A stretch of DNA of 64,000 nucleotides from a virus: positions 62,001 to 126,000 of IMG/VR virus record IMGVR_UViG_3300045131_002929, one strand, 5' to 3'. Below are positions 1-8,140 of the stretch, piece by piece (the stretch's first letter is position 1; each line of letters opens with the position of its first letter). Both the position numbers and the translations under genes were made by a program. The notes beneath the pieces are model-generated. The model had not been told where the DNA came from. It ran no database searches and saw only the letters and a program-made list of their open reading frames with translations.

Positions 1-1
1 G

Positions 2-1105
2 GCGGCGGACGGTTTCGCGGAGGTCACCTCCGGCGGCGTGGTGAACGTGGCGGGCGGCAACGACGTCAACATCTGCGCCGGCATGACCGGCAACACCGGC
101 GTGCTGGTGCTGGAGAGCAAATCGAAATGCGGACTGCCGCAGCCGGCCGACAGATGGGGCAAGGAAGGCGGATGGGGTGGCATAAGCGCCCAGGAGCGGT
201 ACGAAAGACTGTCGATAGTCGACACGGAAGCCGCGGAGCCTTCGGCCGGAACAGGCGGCGGCGTGGTGATACGCTCCAACACGGACGCCGCGCTCATAAC
301 GGACAGCCTGCTCGTGGACGGCCCCGCGGCGGACAAGCCGCCGAACGTGGAGATGTTCGCGCGCGACCTGCTGACCCACTCGAGGCGCAGCATGCACTAC
401 CTAGACAAGAACGGCGTCATGGCCGTGGTGGGCAAAGACGGCACTTCATGCTCGCTGACGAGTCTCGGCATGGCACTTGCCGCCCCCTGGACCAGCATAA
501 TGACCAACCAGATGGACATCTACGGCAAGACCTTGAACACGGCGTGGCTCGGCCGCGGATCCGACGGCAAGCCCTACCATGAGACCGTGACGCTGGTTAC
601 GAACCCGAACCCCGCCGTCAACGTGGCCGGCACGCTGACGGCGCCCCATCTGGTGGACGCCTCGCTGAGCGCCGGGATGGACGATCTGAACGCCTTCTTC
701 GAGTATAAGCGCAGCTTCGCCACGGAGGCCGGCCTGGATCTATCGCCGGATCTCGCGGGGTACAACGCCGTCCCGCTGGCCGAATCCGACATCCCCTCCG
801 CGAAGAGCGGCGGGGCCTGGTCCATCACGGCATTGTTCCCATGCAGCAGGGCGTACGGCACGTCCACGCTTGTGTTCCCCGAGGCCTTCTGGCAGACCGC
901 GCTGGCCGACTCCATCACATGGAACGAGCCGCAGATGCCCCTGCATGCGAACCTGCTCCCCTACAGCATGCCCTGGCCGGGGTACGACGCCTGGAACGAC
1001 CCGCGCTCCTATCAGTACATAAAAATCGAGGACGGCAAATGGACGACGGCCATGGCGCCGCTCAGGGCCGGCTATAGGATAAACGAGAAGTCGATGGTTG
1101 AGTGA
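2..1105 (+). CDS. Tail or baseplate structural protein, C-terminal part
   Basis: The reading frame is open from the first complete codon, so the gene begins before the window; 367 residues are visible. The visible N-terminal part has short Val/Gly/Asn repeats such as VVNVAGGNDVNICAG, reminiscent of the beta-helix of tail spikes and VgrG-like needles. The rest is aromatic-rich with no enzyme motif. It sits upstream of the tail-assembly chaperone and tape measure, so a structural tail role is likely. I do not recognise a specific family, and the spike reading is inference from composition and position. Confidence 0.5.
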   Translation, partial: AADGFAEVTSGGVVNVAGGNDVNICAGMTGNTGVLVLESKSKCGLPQPADRWGKEGGWGGISAQERYERLSIVDTEAAEPSAGTGGGVVIRSNTDAALITDSLLVDGPAADKPPNVEMFARDLLTHSRRSMHYLDKNGVMAVVGKDGTSCSLTSLGMALAAPWTSIMTNQMDIYGKTLNTAWLGRGSDGKPYHETVTLVTNPNPAVNVAGTLTAPHLVDASLSAGMDDLNAFFEYKRSFATEAGLDLSPDLAGYNAVPLAESDIPSAKSGGAWSITALFPCSRAYGTSTLVFPEAFWQTALADSITWNEPQMPLHANLLPYSMPWPGYDAWNDPRSYQYIKIEDGKWTTAMAPLRAGYRINEKSMVE

Positions 1106-1142
1106 CGACTGTAAAGCCGCCCCCGCTGTAGATTATATCTGG

Positions 1143-1159
1143 GCCGTCGTTTCGACGGC
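1143..1159 (+). other. Perfect 7-bp hairpin between tail genes
   Basis: GCCGTCG, a TTT loop and CGACGGC form a perfect stem in the 97-base gap after the first gene. There is no T-run, so it is not a standard intrinsic terminator. It could be an RNA processing or stabilising hairpin. The rest of the gap holds an AT-rich GATTATATC segment and the ribosome-binding site of the next gene. Confidence 0.4.
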
Positions 1160-1202
1160 GTCAAGTAGCGAGTAGAGCAAACGAGACGAAAGGTAGGAGC
1201 CT

Positions 1203-1703
1203 ATGGACGGAGCAAGCGCGGCAGAGCAGGATATGAACGAGCGGAAGGCATGCCCGCGGTGCGGGTTGCCGCTGGCGAAGGACTACTCCGACAAGCCCTC
1301 GGCCGAAGACCGCAAGAACTACATAAGGGCGGTGCTCGGCGGCAAACGCTTCCAGAAGGAGTTCACCTTCTTCGACGGCGCCCTCAAGGTCATGTTCCAG
1401 GAGATGACCGGCGGGGAGTCCAAGAAGCTGTTCGCGGCTATCAGCGAGCTCGAGTCCGATTCGAACCTAATGCCCAAGGCCGTGCGCATGAAAATGGGAC
1501 TATGCACCGTGTACGTCGACAAAGGCGGCCAGCGCGCGGACACCCTGAACGCCGAAGTCACGCGCGAAAGCCTCGAGGCGGCCTATGACAAGGCCTATGG
1601 CAGCTTGCCCGAGAGCGTGGTGGCCACAGTCCACGGCGCTTTCGCCGCGTTCAACAGCATAGTCGGCAAGATCGGGGAGTCCTGCCTGGATAAAAATTTT
1701 TAA
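1203..1703 (+). CDS. Tail assembly chaperone, short (G-like) form
   Basis: This 166-residue protein ends two genes before the tape measure, the standard place for a tail assembly chaperone. The segment FFDGALKVMFQEMTGGES resembles the F.f.dG.lkv.f.emt pattern common in such proteins. An N-terminal CPRC may be part of a small metal site. TAGGAG lies 4 bases before the ATG. The last sense codons before the TAA are AAT TTT preceded by A, a canonical -1 slippery heptamer, so a minority of ribosomes should continue into the next frame (see the fusion entry). Chaperones of this kind coat the tape measure during tail-tube polymerisation. Confidence 0.6.
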   Translation: MDGASAAEQDMNERKACPRCGLPLAKDYSDKPSAEDRKNYIRAVLGGKRFQKEFTFFDGALKVMFQEMTGGESKKLFAAISELESDSNLMPKAVRMKMGLCTVYVDKGGQRADTLNAEVTRESLEAAYDKAYGSLPESVVATVHGAFAAFNSIVGKIGESCLDKNF

Positions 1704-2035
1704 GTGGGCGTTGGACGAGGCTCGCGGCCAGCGCCCATCATAAGGGCTATATAGACTACGGCAAAATGGAGGCGTGGACGGTCAGGGAAGTCCTGCGCGA
1801 GCATATGGCGCTGGAGGAGGCGGGCCGCGAGCACCATCGGGACGCCCTTATGATGCAAGCCGCGTGCGGATCGAAAATGGCCGAGGCCGCGGACCGCTTC
1901 GTAAAAGCGCACTCGCCTTGGCTGCTGTCGGCGGAGAACGCGCCCAGCCCTGAAGAGGCGGCCGCGTTGAAAGTGAAAGCCCTGGAAGAGCTGTACAGGA
2001 CCAATCTGCAAAAGAAAGAGCAAGTGTCCCCATGA
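1203..2035 (+). CDS. Tail assembly chaperone, long (GT-like) -1 frameshift product
   Basis: Slippage at 1694-1700 moves ribosomes into the -1 frame, which is open from base 1700 to the TGA at 2033-2035. The fusion would be about 277 residues. The extension is helical and charged. The only internal ATG of the second frame (1766) has no Shine-Dalgarno sequence, which supports translation by frameshift rather than independent initiation. A G/GT pair directly upstream of the tape measure is the classic long-tail arrangement. The 2035 end overlaps the tape-measure start at 2032 as ATGA. Confidence 0.65.
1694..1700 (+). promoter_or_regulatory. Programmed -1 ribosomal frameshift site A AAT TTT
   Basis: The heptamer AAATTTT is in the X XXY YYZ phase relative to the chaperone frame (zero-frame codons AAT TTT) and is followed immediately by the TAA stop. 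After a -1 slip the next codon is TTA and the new frame stays open for 112 codons including its stop. I did not identify a downstream pseudoknot with certainty. Confidence 0.65.
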
Positions 2036-5000
2036 ACATGCACCCGGCAGGTCTGGCCGAGATCCTCGGCCCTATGTTCGCCCAGGCCATGGGCCGGCTA
2101 GGCGGCGGCGGCGGCTATGCGCCAGGCATGTTCGGCACAAGCCTGGCCGGCGCCGCCGCGGACCTGCTGGCGCCGGGCAATCCTGCGTTCCAGATGATAG
2201 CCCAAATGTACGGGCCCGAGATACAGAAGTCGATATTCGGCGAGAACATGATGGCCGGGTACGGCGGACCGGGCTCCACATGGAACGTCGCCACGCGGCA
2301 CATGGAGCTCGACAAGTACCGCCTGAACATGACGCTGAACCGCTCGTCCAGGGAGCAGATCGAGAGCTACAACCAGCAGCAGTACGAAAAGGCTATGATG
2401 GGGAAGTACGCCACCCAGGCCGACTGGGAGCGTAACAAGTCCACGGTTCTAGCCGGCAGGGGATCCGACCCGCACTACGGGGCCATAAACGTCATGACGG
2501 CCATGGGCGGCTACTCCGGCATAGGCATCGGGATCCAGAACGCGGCCCACGCCTTCGGCTACCGCTACGGGCCAGGCAGGGGCCAGCGCGTCACGAACGC
2601 GGCCGCGGAGTCGGACATGGTCGCGCTGACAAACAGCCTGCTGGACGACGCCTTGAACCGCGGCGCCGACTACGGCTCGCTCAACGGACGGGAGATAGGC
2701 GACGTCGCGGCCGACCTGCTGCTGTACGGGCCGGGCCGTAGAATGTCCGGCAAGCGCAGGCTATCCTCTGAGGACTCCGACCGGCTCGGCGAGCTGCGCG
2801 GCCGCAGGCGGCTGAGCAAGACCGAAAGCGCGGAGAAGCGTGAGATCGAGGAGCGCGAGGCCTTCAACGAGGAGTACAACGCCTTCGGCAATCCGCTGAT
2901 CGGACCGATGAGCATCGGCGACGCGAAGACGCGGATACAGCGGACCTCGCGCGAGCTATCCTCGCTGAAGGATCTGCTCGGCAAGGACGTCAACGGGATA
3001 ATAGCCCAGCTCAAAGACACCTTCGGCACCGAGACCACCAGCCTTTACGGCATTGAGCGGACCGGCAAGGCCTTCAACAGGCTGCGCTTCATGGGCGAGG
3101 CCGCGGGGCTCGACCCGAAGACCATGCTGCCGATCGCGCAGGGCATGGCGGCGCTCACCAAACAGCTCACCGGCACAAGCGCGGGCGCGCTCGCGTCGTC
3201 GCAGCTCGCCGGCGCATTGATGGCTAGCGTGCCGCGCAACCTGCCCGGCGTCAACCTGGAAGAACTCAACCAGACCATCGCCTTGAAGACGGTGGGCGCC
3301 AACGAAAGCGACTACGCGCGGACCATAGGCGCCGGCATAGTCGCCGCCGGCCGCAAAGGCGGGACCCGCGGAGTCGCCGAGTTCAAACGCAAACTCGCGG
3401 CCCGGATGGCTGAGGGGGCCACCCCGTCCATGAAAGATGTGGCGGCTCTAGCCGGCGTAGAGGAGAACCAGATAGTGTTCGGCCGCGACGCCAAGGCCGT
3501 GCGCGACCTCGTGGCGGAAGACCCTTTCGCGGGCCAGATGACGATGGCCTACAACGGCAACCAGATCATGAACGAGCGGCGCGGGATACTGCGCAGCTCC
3601 CTGGGGTCGGCCTACAAGGACGGAATGGAGAAGCTGCAGACGCGCGAGCTGGAGAAAAAGCTGATGGCCAAGGGCGTCCCGCTGCTCTCGCTCGGCGTCA
3701 TAAACAGAGGGTACGAGGCGCTGGCCCGCAGATGGGGCGTCCCGGGCGCCAATCCGGACGACCAGCTGGCCGGGATAATAGGCGCGGCCGGTCCGGCCGG
3801 CGCGGCCCTGATGGAGAGCGAGCGGAAGCGCGCGGTGGCCGACAAATACGCGCTTGCCGGCGGCGGCGCGCTGGGCATGCTCAAAGAGCTAGGCCCCGCA
3901 GGCATTTTCAACAGAAGCGCCACTGAAGCCCTGCGCTCCTTCGGCGGGGTGCTGGGCAAAGAGGCCGCGAGCGCCGCTCGCGGCGACCTTGAAGGCGGCG
4001 ACAAAGCTGTGCTGGAGCAGGAATACAAGACCATGGCCACCATGCGCGATTCGATGGCGGCCGGCGGCAGCCTGCGCAATTTCATAGACACCGGCGATTT
4101 CAGCCGGGCCGCGCCTACACGCCCGGCGCGTGGCGGCGACAGCCAGGCCGGCCGGCAGGCCGAATACATGCTGGCCGCCGCCCAGTCGAAGGCCACGGCC
4201 GCGCCAGGCCCGGCCGCCGCCGCCTCGGTGGCCGCCCTGGCCAAATACAAGAAGCTGCTGGCCGCGAACGGTGGCGACGGCTCTAAAGTTTTGAACATGC
4301 TCGGCGATTCGGACCATAAGCTCGTGACCGCAGCCATAGCCGCGGAGGTGGAGCTCGAGCGCGACGTCTTCGCATCGCCCGGCAAGACTACCGAGGCGGA
4401 GGCTACCGCCTACTTGACAGCCTTGCGGGACCGGATGCCGGACTTGAGTACCGAAGAAAAGAAACTGATCGCCGACATGCGGGTCGATCTTAAGACCGGC
4501 ACGACGTTCGCGGAAGCGCAGGCGGCCGCGCAGGCGGCCAGTCCTAGCGCTGCCTCATCTCTGGCCGGCAAGTCGGCCGCTTTCGCTAGGACCATCCGGG
4601 CTTTGAACACGGCCCCGCCGCCTGTGAAGTCTACGACGGAGTCGGCGCTGGACGACTGGATGTCGAGCAGAAGCGGCCTTTCCAACCTCGCGCGGACGTC
4701 GCTGGCCGCCGAGGATTCCGACTGGAACGCCAAGCTGGACGCGCTTGAGAGCGCCGCCGACCCGGCGGACAAGGGCGTCGTGCGGGCCATGCGCGACGCA
4801 GTGGCCAACCGAAGACCCGACGAGTCTATAAACGAGACGATTGACGGGGCTTACTTTCTTACGCGGACAGGTCGGCCGATACTCGATAACTTCAAAAAGC
4901 TGAACGACTCGCTCAGGGCGGCCGGCAAAGTGGACTTCGACGCTTCGAGCATAGCGCCCAACCCCTACTTGGCGGCCGAAACGAAAGAAGCCGAAAAAAA

Positions 5001-6318
5001 ACTGGATCGCATAGTCAAGTCCGCGGGCGGCTCGGCGGAAGGGCATGCCGCCGCCCAGTCCATGCTGCTCGACATCCGAGGCGGAGCTAGCGCGAACGCG
5101 GCCTTCCGCCGACTGGCCGGAGTACAACGCGAGGCCCTGGCGGACACGGAGCGGCAGCTCGGCGGCAAGGGGTTTCTGTTCCAAGGCGGCGACGAGCCTT
5201 TCATAGGCATGACGCCTGAGGAGCTGGACGAACTGGGCGCCGCGGCCGCGGCGGGCAACGCGGACGCCCAGCAATTGAAAGACTATGTCGAAGCGCGCCT
5301 TAGCGTGCGCGGCGGCCTGGACAAGATGAATCTGTCGCGTGGATCCATGCAGAAACTGCGTGCGGACACGCGGGCGGCGTACGCCCGCAAAGCCGGAGCC
5401 TACGGCGCGGCGGCCAACCGCGACATAAGGGCGCGGGTGGCGACCAAGATGCTCGGCGACGCGGAGGCCGGCACGGACATAGGCGGCCAGCGCTTCGTCA
5501 ACATGTCAAGCGACAAGTCATCATACCTGGAGGCCGTCAACTCGCTGAGCTCGGGCAACAAAGGCAAACGCAGAAACAGACTAGGTCAGCTGGAAGACAT
5601 AACCTGGCGCACCTTCGGGCCGGGCAACACCATAAAGACCCACACCGCCGCCGAGCTCGAGCCGGAGATGCGCAGGCAGGTGGCCGAGGCCATAAGCGGC
5701 GAGGCCTACTTCAGATCAGGGCTGGATTCCGACACCGAGTTCAAAAAACCGGGCGACATGACCTACGACGCGCGCGAGGCCGCCTCGAAGCTGGCCTACG
5801 AGGATATAATGGGCAACGCCTCGTACGAATCCATGCGGGCCCAGGGCCGCGACACGGCCAAAGGCGGCGAGCAGGCGATCAAAGGCGACGCCACGGGCGA
5901 CATATTCAACGGCGCCAAGGGCGACGAGTACAGGACTAAGATAGAGAAGGCCCAGGCGGCCGGCAAATGGGAGGAGGTGTCCAGTCTAATGCTGGAGGCC
6001 CAGGCCAAAGGCGCGCTGGGCGGCGGGGAGTTCCTTACGGCCGACCAGATTAAAGAAGAAGAGCAAAAGATCAAAGTGGCCGACGACACGCTTAGGCGCA
6101 GCTCCGCGCCAGACGCCGCGCGCAAAGCAGCGCAGAACGAGAAGAGCAAGGCCAAGGAGAAGCTGCAGCAGAACCAAGAGGCGCAGGACAAGTTCAAATC
6201 GGCGGCCAAGGAGATCGGCGACGCCAACAAGATGAGCCTGGAGCGCATGGTGCAGAAATTGGTGGAATACGTCAGCAAATTCATGACCGACGGGATGCCC
6301 GTGAAGCCCGCCCCTTGA
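2032..6318 (+). CDS. Tail tape measure protein
   Basis: At 1428 residues this is the longest complete gene in the tail cluster, and it directly follows the frameshifted chaperone. The N-terminus is Gly/Ala-rich. The body is mostly Ala/Lys/Glu/Arg-rich predicted helix, and the C-terminal roughly 90 residues look like a charged coiled coil. It would be coated by the chaperone, set tail length and be released through the tube at infection. Using the general relation of about 1.5 angstrom per residue, a tail near 200 nm would be expected (inference). No lysozyme or peptidase motif was noticed. Translation is coupled to the preceding frame through an ATGA overlap. Confidence 0.8.
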   Translation: MNMHPAGLAEILGPMFAQAMGRLGGGGGYAPGMFGTSLAGAAADLLAPGNPAFQMIAQMYGPEIQKSIFGENMMAGYGGPGSTWNVATRHMELDKYRLNMTLNRSSREQIESYNQQQYEKAMMGKYATQADWERNKSTVLAGRGSDPHYGAINVMTAMGGYSGIGIGIQNAAHAFGYRYGPGRGQRVTNAAAESDMVALTNSLLDDALNRGADYGSLNGREIGDVAADLLLYGPGRRMSGKRRLSSEDSDRLGELRGRRRLSKTESAEKREIEEREAFNEEYNAFGNPLIGPMSIGDAKTRIQRTSRELSSLKDLLGKDVNGIIAQLKDTFGTETTSLYGIERTGKAFNRLRFMGEAAGLDPKTMLPIAQGMAALTKQLTGTSAGALASSQLAGALMASVPRNLPGVNLEELNQTIALKTVGANESDYARTIGAGIVAAGRKGGTRGVAEFKRKLAARMAEGATPSMKDVAALAGVEENQIVFGRDAKAVRDLVAEDPFAGQMTMAYNGNQIMNERRGILRSSLGSAYKDGMEKLQTRELEKKLMAKGVPLLSLGVINRGYEALARRWGVPGANPDDQLAGIIGAAGPAGAALMESERKRAVADKYALAGGGALGMLKELGPAGIFNRSATEALRSFGGVLGKEAASAARGDLEGGDKAVLEQEYKTMATMRDSMAAGGSLRNFIDTGDFSRAAPTRPARGGDSQAGRQAEYMLAAAQSKATAAPGPAAAASVAALAKYKKLLAANGGDGSKVLNMLGDSDHKLVTAAIAAEVELERDVFASPGKTTEAEATAYLTALRDRMPDLSTEEKKLIADMRVDLKTGTTFAEAQAAAQAASPSAASSLAGKSAAFARTIRALNTAPPPVKSTTESALDDWMSSRSGLSNLARTSLAAEDSDWNAKLDALESAADPADKGVVRAMRDAVANRRPDESINETIDGAYFLTRTGRPILDNFKKLNDSLRAAGKVDFDASSIAPNPYLAAETKEAEKKLDRIVKSAGGSAEGHAAAQSMLLDIRGGASANAAFRRLAGVQREALADTERQLGGKGFLFQGGDEPFIGMTPEELDELGAAAAAGNADAQQLKDYVEARLSVRGGLDKMNLSRGSMQKLRADTRAAYARKAGAYGAAANRDIRARVATKMLGDAEAGTDIGGQRFVNMSSDKSSYLEAVNSLSSGNKGKRRNRLGQLEDITWRTFGPGNTIKTHTAAELEPEMRRQVAEAISGEAYFRSGLDSDTEFKKPGDMTYDAREAASKLAYEDIMGNASYESMRAQGRDTAKGGEQAIKGDATGDIFNGAKGDEYRTKIEKAQAAGKWEEVSSLMLEAQAKGALGGGEFLTADQIKEEEQKIKVADDTLRRSSAPDAARKAAQNEKSKAKEKLQQNQEAQDKFKSAAKEIGDANKMSLERMVQKLVEYVSKFMTDGMPVKPAP

Positions 6319-6340
6319 AAACATCCAGCTAAGGCCGGAC

Positions 6341-6922
6341 ATGTCGAATCTGACAAGGCTTTTCTGCGCGCCGCGCATATGCTCGTTCGAGTACTTGGAC
6401 GATGGCGCCGCGCCTATGCAGGTGTTGTCGCTGACCACCGACGCCTCGGACGACAGGGTGGACCTGCTGGTCTCGGAATACCAGTCCAACCTGAGCGTGA
6501 TCCACCAGCTGAGCTACTCCTTCGACAACTACGCCTACGCCTTCGTGTTCGGCGACAGGCCCACGACCTACGAGATATCCGCCGTCGTCTTTCCCGACGT
6601 CTTCGTATGCCCGGCGGCCACTAAGAAGCGGACCAAGCCCGGCAAGCCGGAGAGCGCCAAAGACAAGGATCCCATATACCTGGACTTCGTGCACGCGTTC
6701 TTCGAGGACCACAAGCTGAAAACGGGGAACGTGAACCCATCGCCGGTCTACGCCACTGTGGGCGCCATGTATGCGGGCTCCGGGACCAACGCCAAGACCA
6801 TAAAGGGCTATATAGTGTCGTACGAGATATCGGCGGCGCCCGAGGACTCCATGCGGGCCGACGTCAAATTCACGATGCTCGGCTTCCTGAACTCACGCGA
6901 CCAGTACGACGCGAAAGACTAA
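6341..6922 (+). CDS. Tail tip/baseplate protein, copy 1 of a paralogous pair
   Basis: This 193-residue protein follows the tape measure and is clearly related to the next gene. Both contain a HQ..YSFDN.AY...FG block followed by YE.SA..FP, and both end with KTI.GY..S....A.PEDSM and a beta-strand-rich tail. The shared blocks suggest a beta-barrel tail-tube or tube-initiator type fold, as in baseplate tube proteins located after the tape measure in contractile phages. That fold is inference. This copy carries a Lys-rich insertion near residue 90 that the second copy lacks. Confidence 0.5.
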   Translation: MSNLTRLFCAPRICSFEYLDDGAAPMQVLSLTTDASDDRVDLLVSEYQSNLSVIHQLSYSFDNYAYAFVFGDRPTTYEISAVVFPDVFVCPAATKKRTKPGKPESAKDKDPIYLDFVHAFFEDHKLKTGNVNPSPVYATVGAMYAGSGTNAKTIKGYIVSYEISAAPEDSMRADVKFTMLGFLNSRDQYDAKD

Positions 6923-6924
6923 AA

Positions 6925-7455
6925 ATGGCTAAAGCTGAAACGAATCTGAATCTATTCGCGAAGCCTTGGGTGGGCGGTTTCTTCAACGCCGACCCTGACG
7001 AGCCTTCGTCGGCGGCCTCGCTGATGACCGTGACGGACGGCGGCCTGGACGGAACGACGAACGGCGCGAGCCTTAACCTGATCTTCTCCTCGCTCAAGAC
7101 GTCCACGGACGTCATGCACCAGGCCCACTACTCCTTCGACAACGACGCCTATGTCCTCACTTTCGGAGAGCGGCTCGGAGTCTATGAGGTCAGCGCCACG
7201 ACTTTCCCGACCGATAAGCTATGCGACGGGGCGGCCAAAGATATAAAATATGTGCAAGGCATGTTCAGCCGCCATAAGCTGAAAGGCGTGTTCAACGAGC
7301 CGGGCGCTGATAACTCGCAGCCGCGCATGGTGCGTTTGAACCTAGGCTCTAAGACGATCCTCGGTTATTTCATCTCCTTCCACACGTCGGCCATTCCCGA
7401 GGATTCTATGGCCATACAGGTCCATTTCACTCTAGTCGGCTATGTAAAGAAGTAG
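6925..7455 (+). CDS. Tail tip/baseplate protein, copy 2 of a paralogous pair
   Basis: This 176-residue paralogue of the preceding gene begins two bases after its stop. Shared blocks are MHQAHYSFDNDAY, YEVSATTFP and KTILGYFISFH followed by PEDSM. The divergence between copies is too high for a recent duplication, so they probably occupy successive rings or different positions at the base of the tail tube. No enzymatic motif is visible. The exact role is inferred from position only. Confidence 0.5.
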   Translation: MAKAETNLNLFAKPWVGGFFNADPDEPSSAASLMTVTDGGLDGTTNGASLNLIFSSLKTSTDVMHQAHYSFDNDAYVLTFGERLGVYEVSATTFPTDKLCDGAAKDIKYVQGMFSRHKLKGVFNEPGADNSQPRMVRLNLGSKTILGYFISFHTSAIPEDSMAIQVHFTLVGYVKK

Positions 7456-7463
7456 GTTGCGCG

Positions 7464-8138
7464 ATGGAATGCAAAGTCAACAGGCTCTTTTCGGTTCTCG
7501 CCCGCGGCGGCCGCTCGCCTTACGGCAGGGAGGTCTGCGGCAGGGTCGAGGCCGACGATAGATTCGAAGCGGTGCTCGCGGCCGCCTGCCCCGCGGGCGA
7601 GCCCGCCTACCAGGCTTTCTGCGCGGACCAGGCCGTCCAGGCCGCCGCCGGCAGCTACCTGGCGGGGCGGCTGCGGGAGCTGGATCCCGTGAACACCTAC
7701 GCCTTCCCGTTGCGGCATGCGTGGGCCGCGGAGGTCGACTGCGCTTCCGCGTCGGCCCGCGTGAGTCTGAACGCCGGCCCTAGGTCGTGGGTGGCCGGGG
7801 AGTTGCGGGCGCGGGCCAACCAGGCCCTCGGCCTGGTATACGCGAGCTGGCGCGGGCCTGAGCGCGCCGAGCCCTGCGCCCTGGCCGAAGGCTCGGCGGC
7901 GTTCAACGTGGCCGGGCTGGGCCGCGTGGAGCTGGCCGGCTGGGACTACGCCCCGCTGACCGTGTCGATAACGGCCCCCTTCGAAAGGGAGCTGACCGAG
8001 CTGGAAGCCGCTCTCCGCTCAAAGCCGATGCCTTGGCATACGCCCGAGCTGCGCGAGGCCTTCGACTCCAAATTCGAGCTGCGCGATAGGGTGGCCGCGG
8101 CCGTTCTGAACATTCTCATGGAACACAAGGGGGCCTGA
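7464..8138 (+). CDS. Unknown baseplate-region protein
   Basis: This 224-residue protein lies between the paralogous tail-tip pair and the hub gene, with a two-base gap to the latter. It is Ala/Arg/Glu-rich, has scattered Cys without a CxxC pair, and ends in a predicted helix. No signal peptide or membrane segment is visible. In contractile phages this position often holds a hub-associated or tail-terminator-like protein, but I do not recognise the family and assign only a probable structural or assembly role. Confidence 0.4.
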   Translation: MECKVNRLFSVLARGGRSPYGREVCGRVEADDRFEAVLAAACPAGEPAYQAFCADQAVQAAAGSYLAGRLRELDPVNTYAFPLRHAWAAEVDCASASARVSLNAGPRSWVAGELRARANQALGLVYASWRGPERAEPCALAEGSAAFNVAGLGRVELAGWDYAPLTVSITAPFERELTELEAALRSKPMPWHTPELREAFDSKFELRDRVAAAVLNILMEHKGA

Positions 8139-8140
8139 TC

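Noticed and set aside
1766-2035. Independent gene starting at ATG 1766
   Set aside because: No ribosome-binding site, and the frame is open back to the slippery site; treated as the -1 extension of the chaperone.
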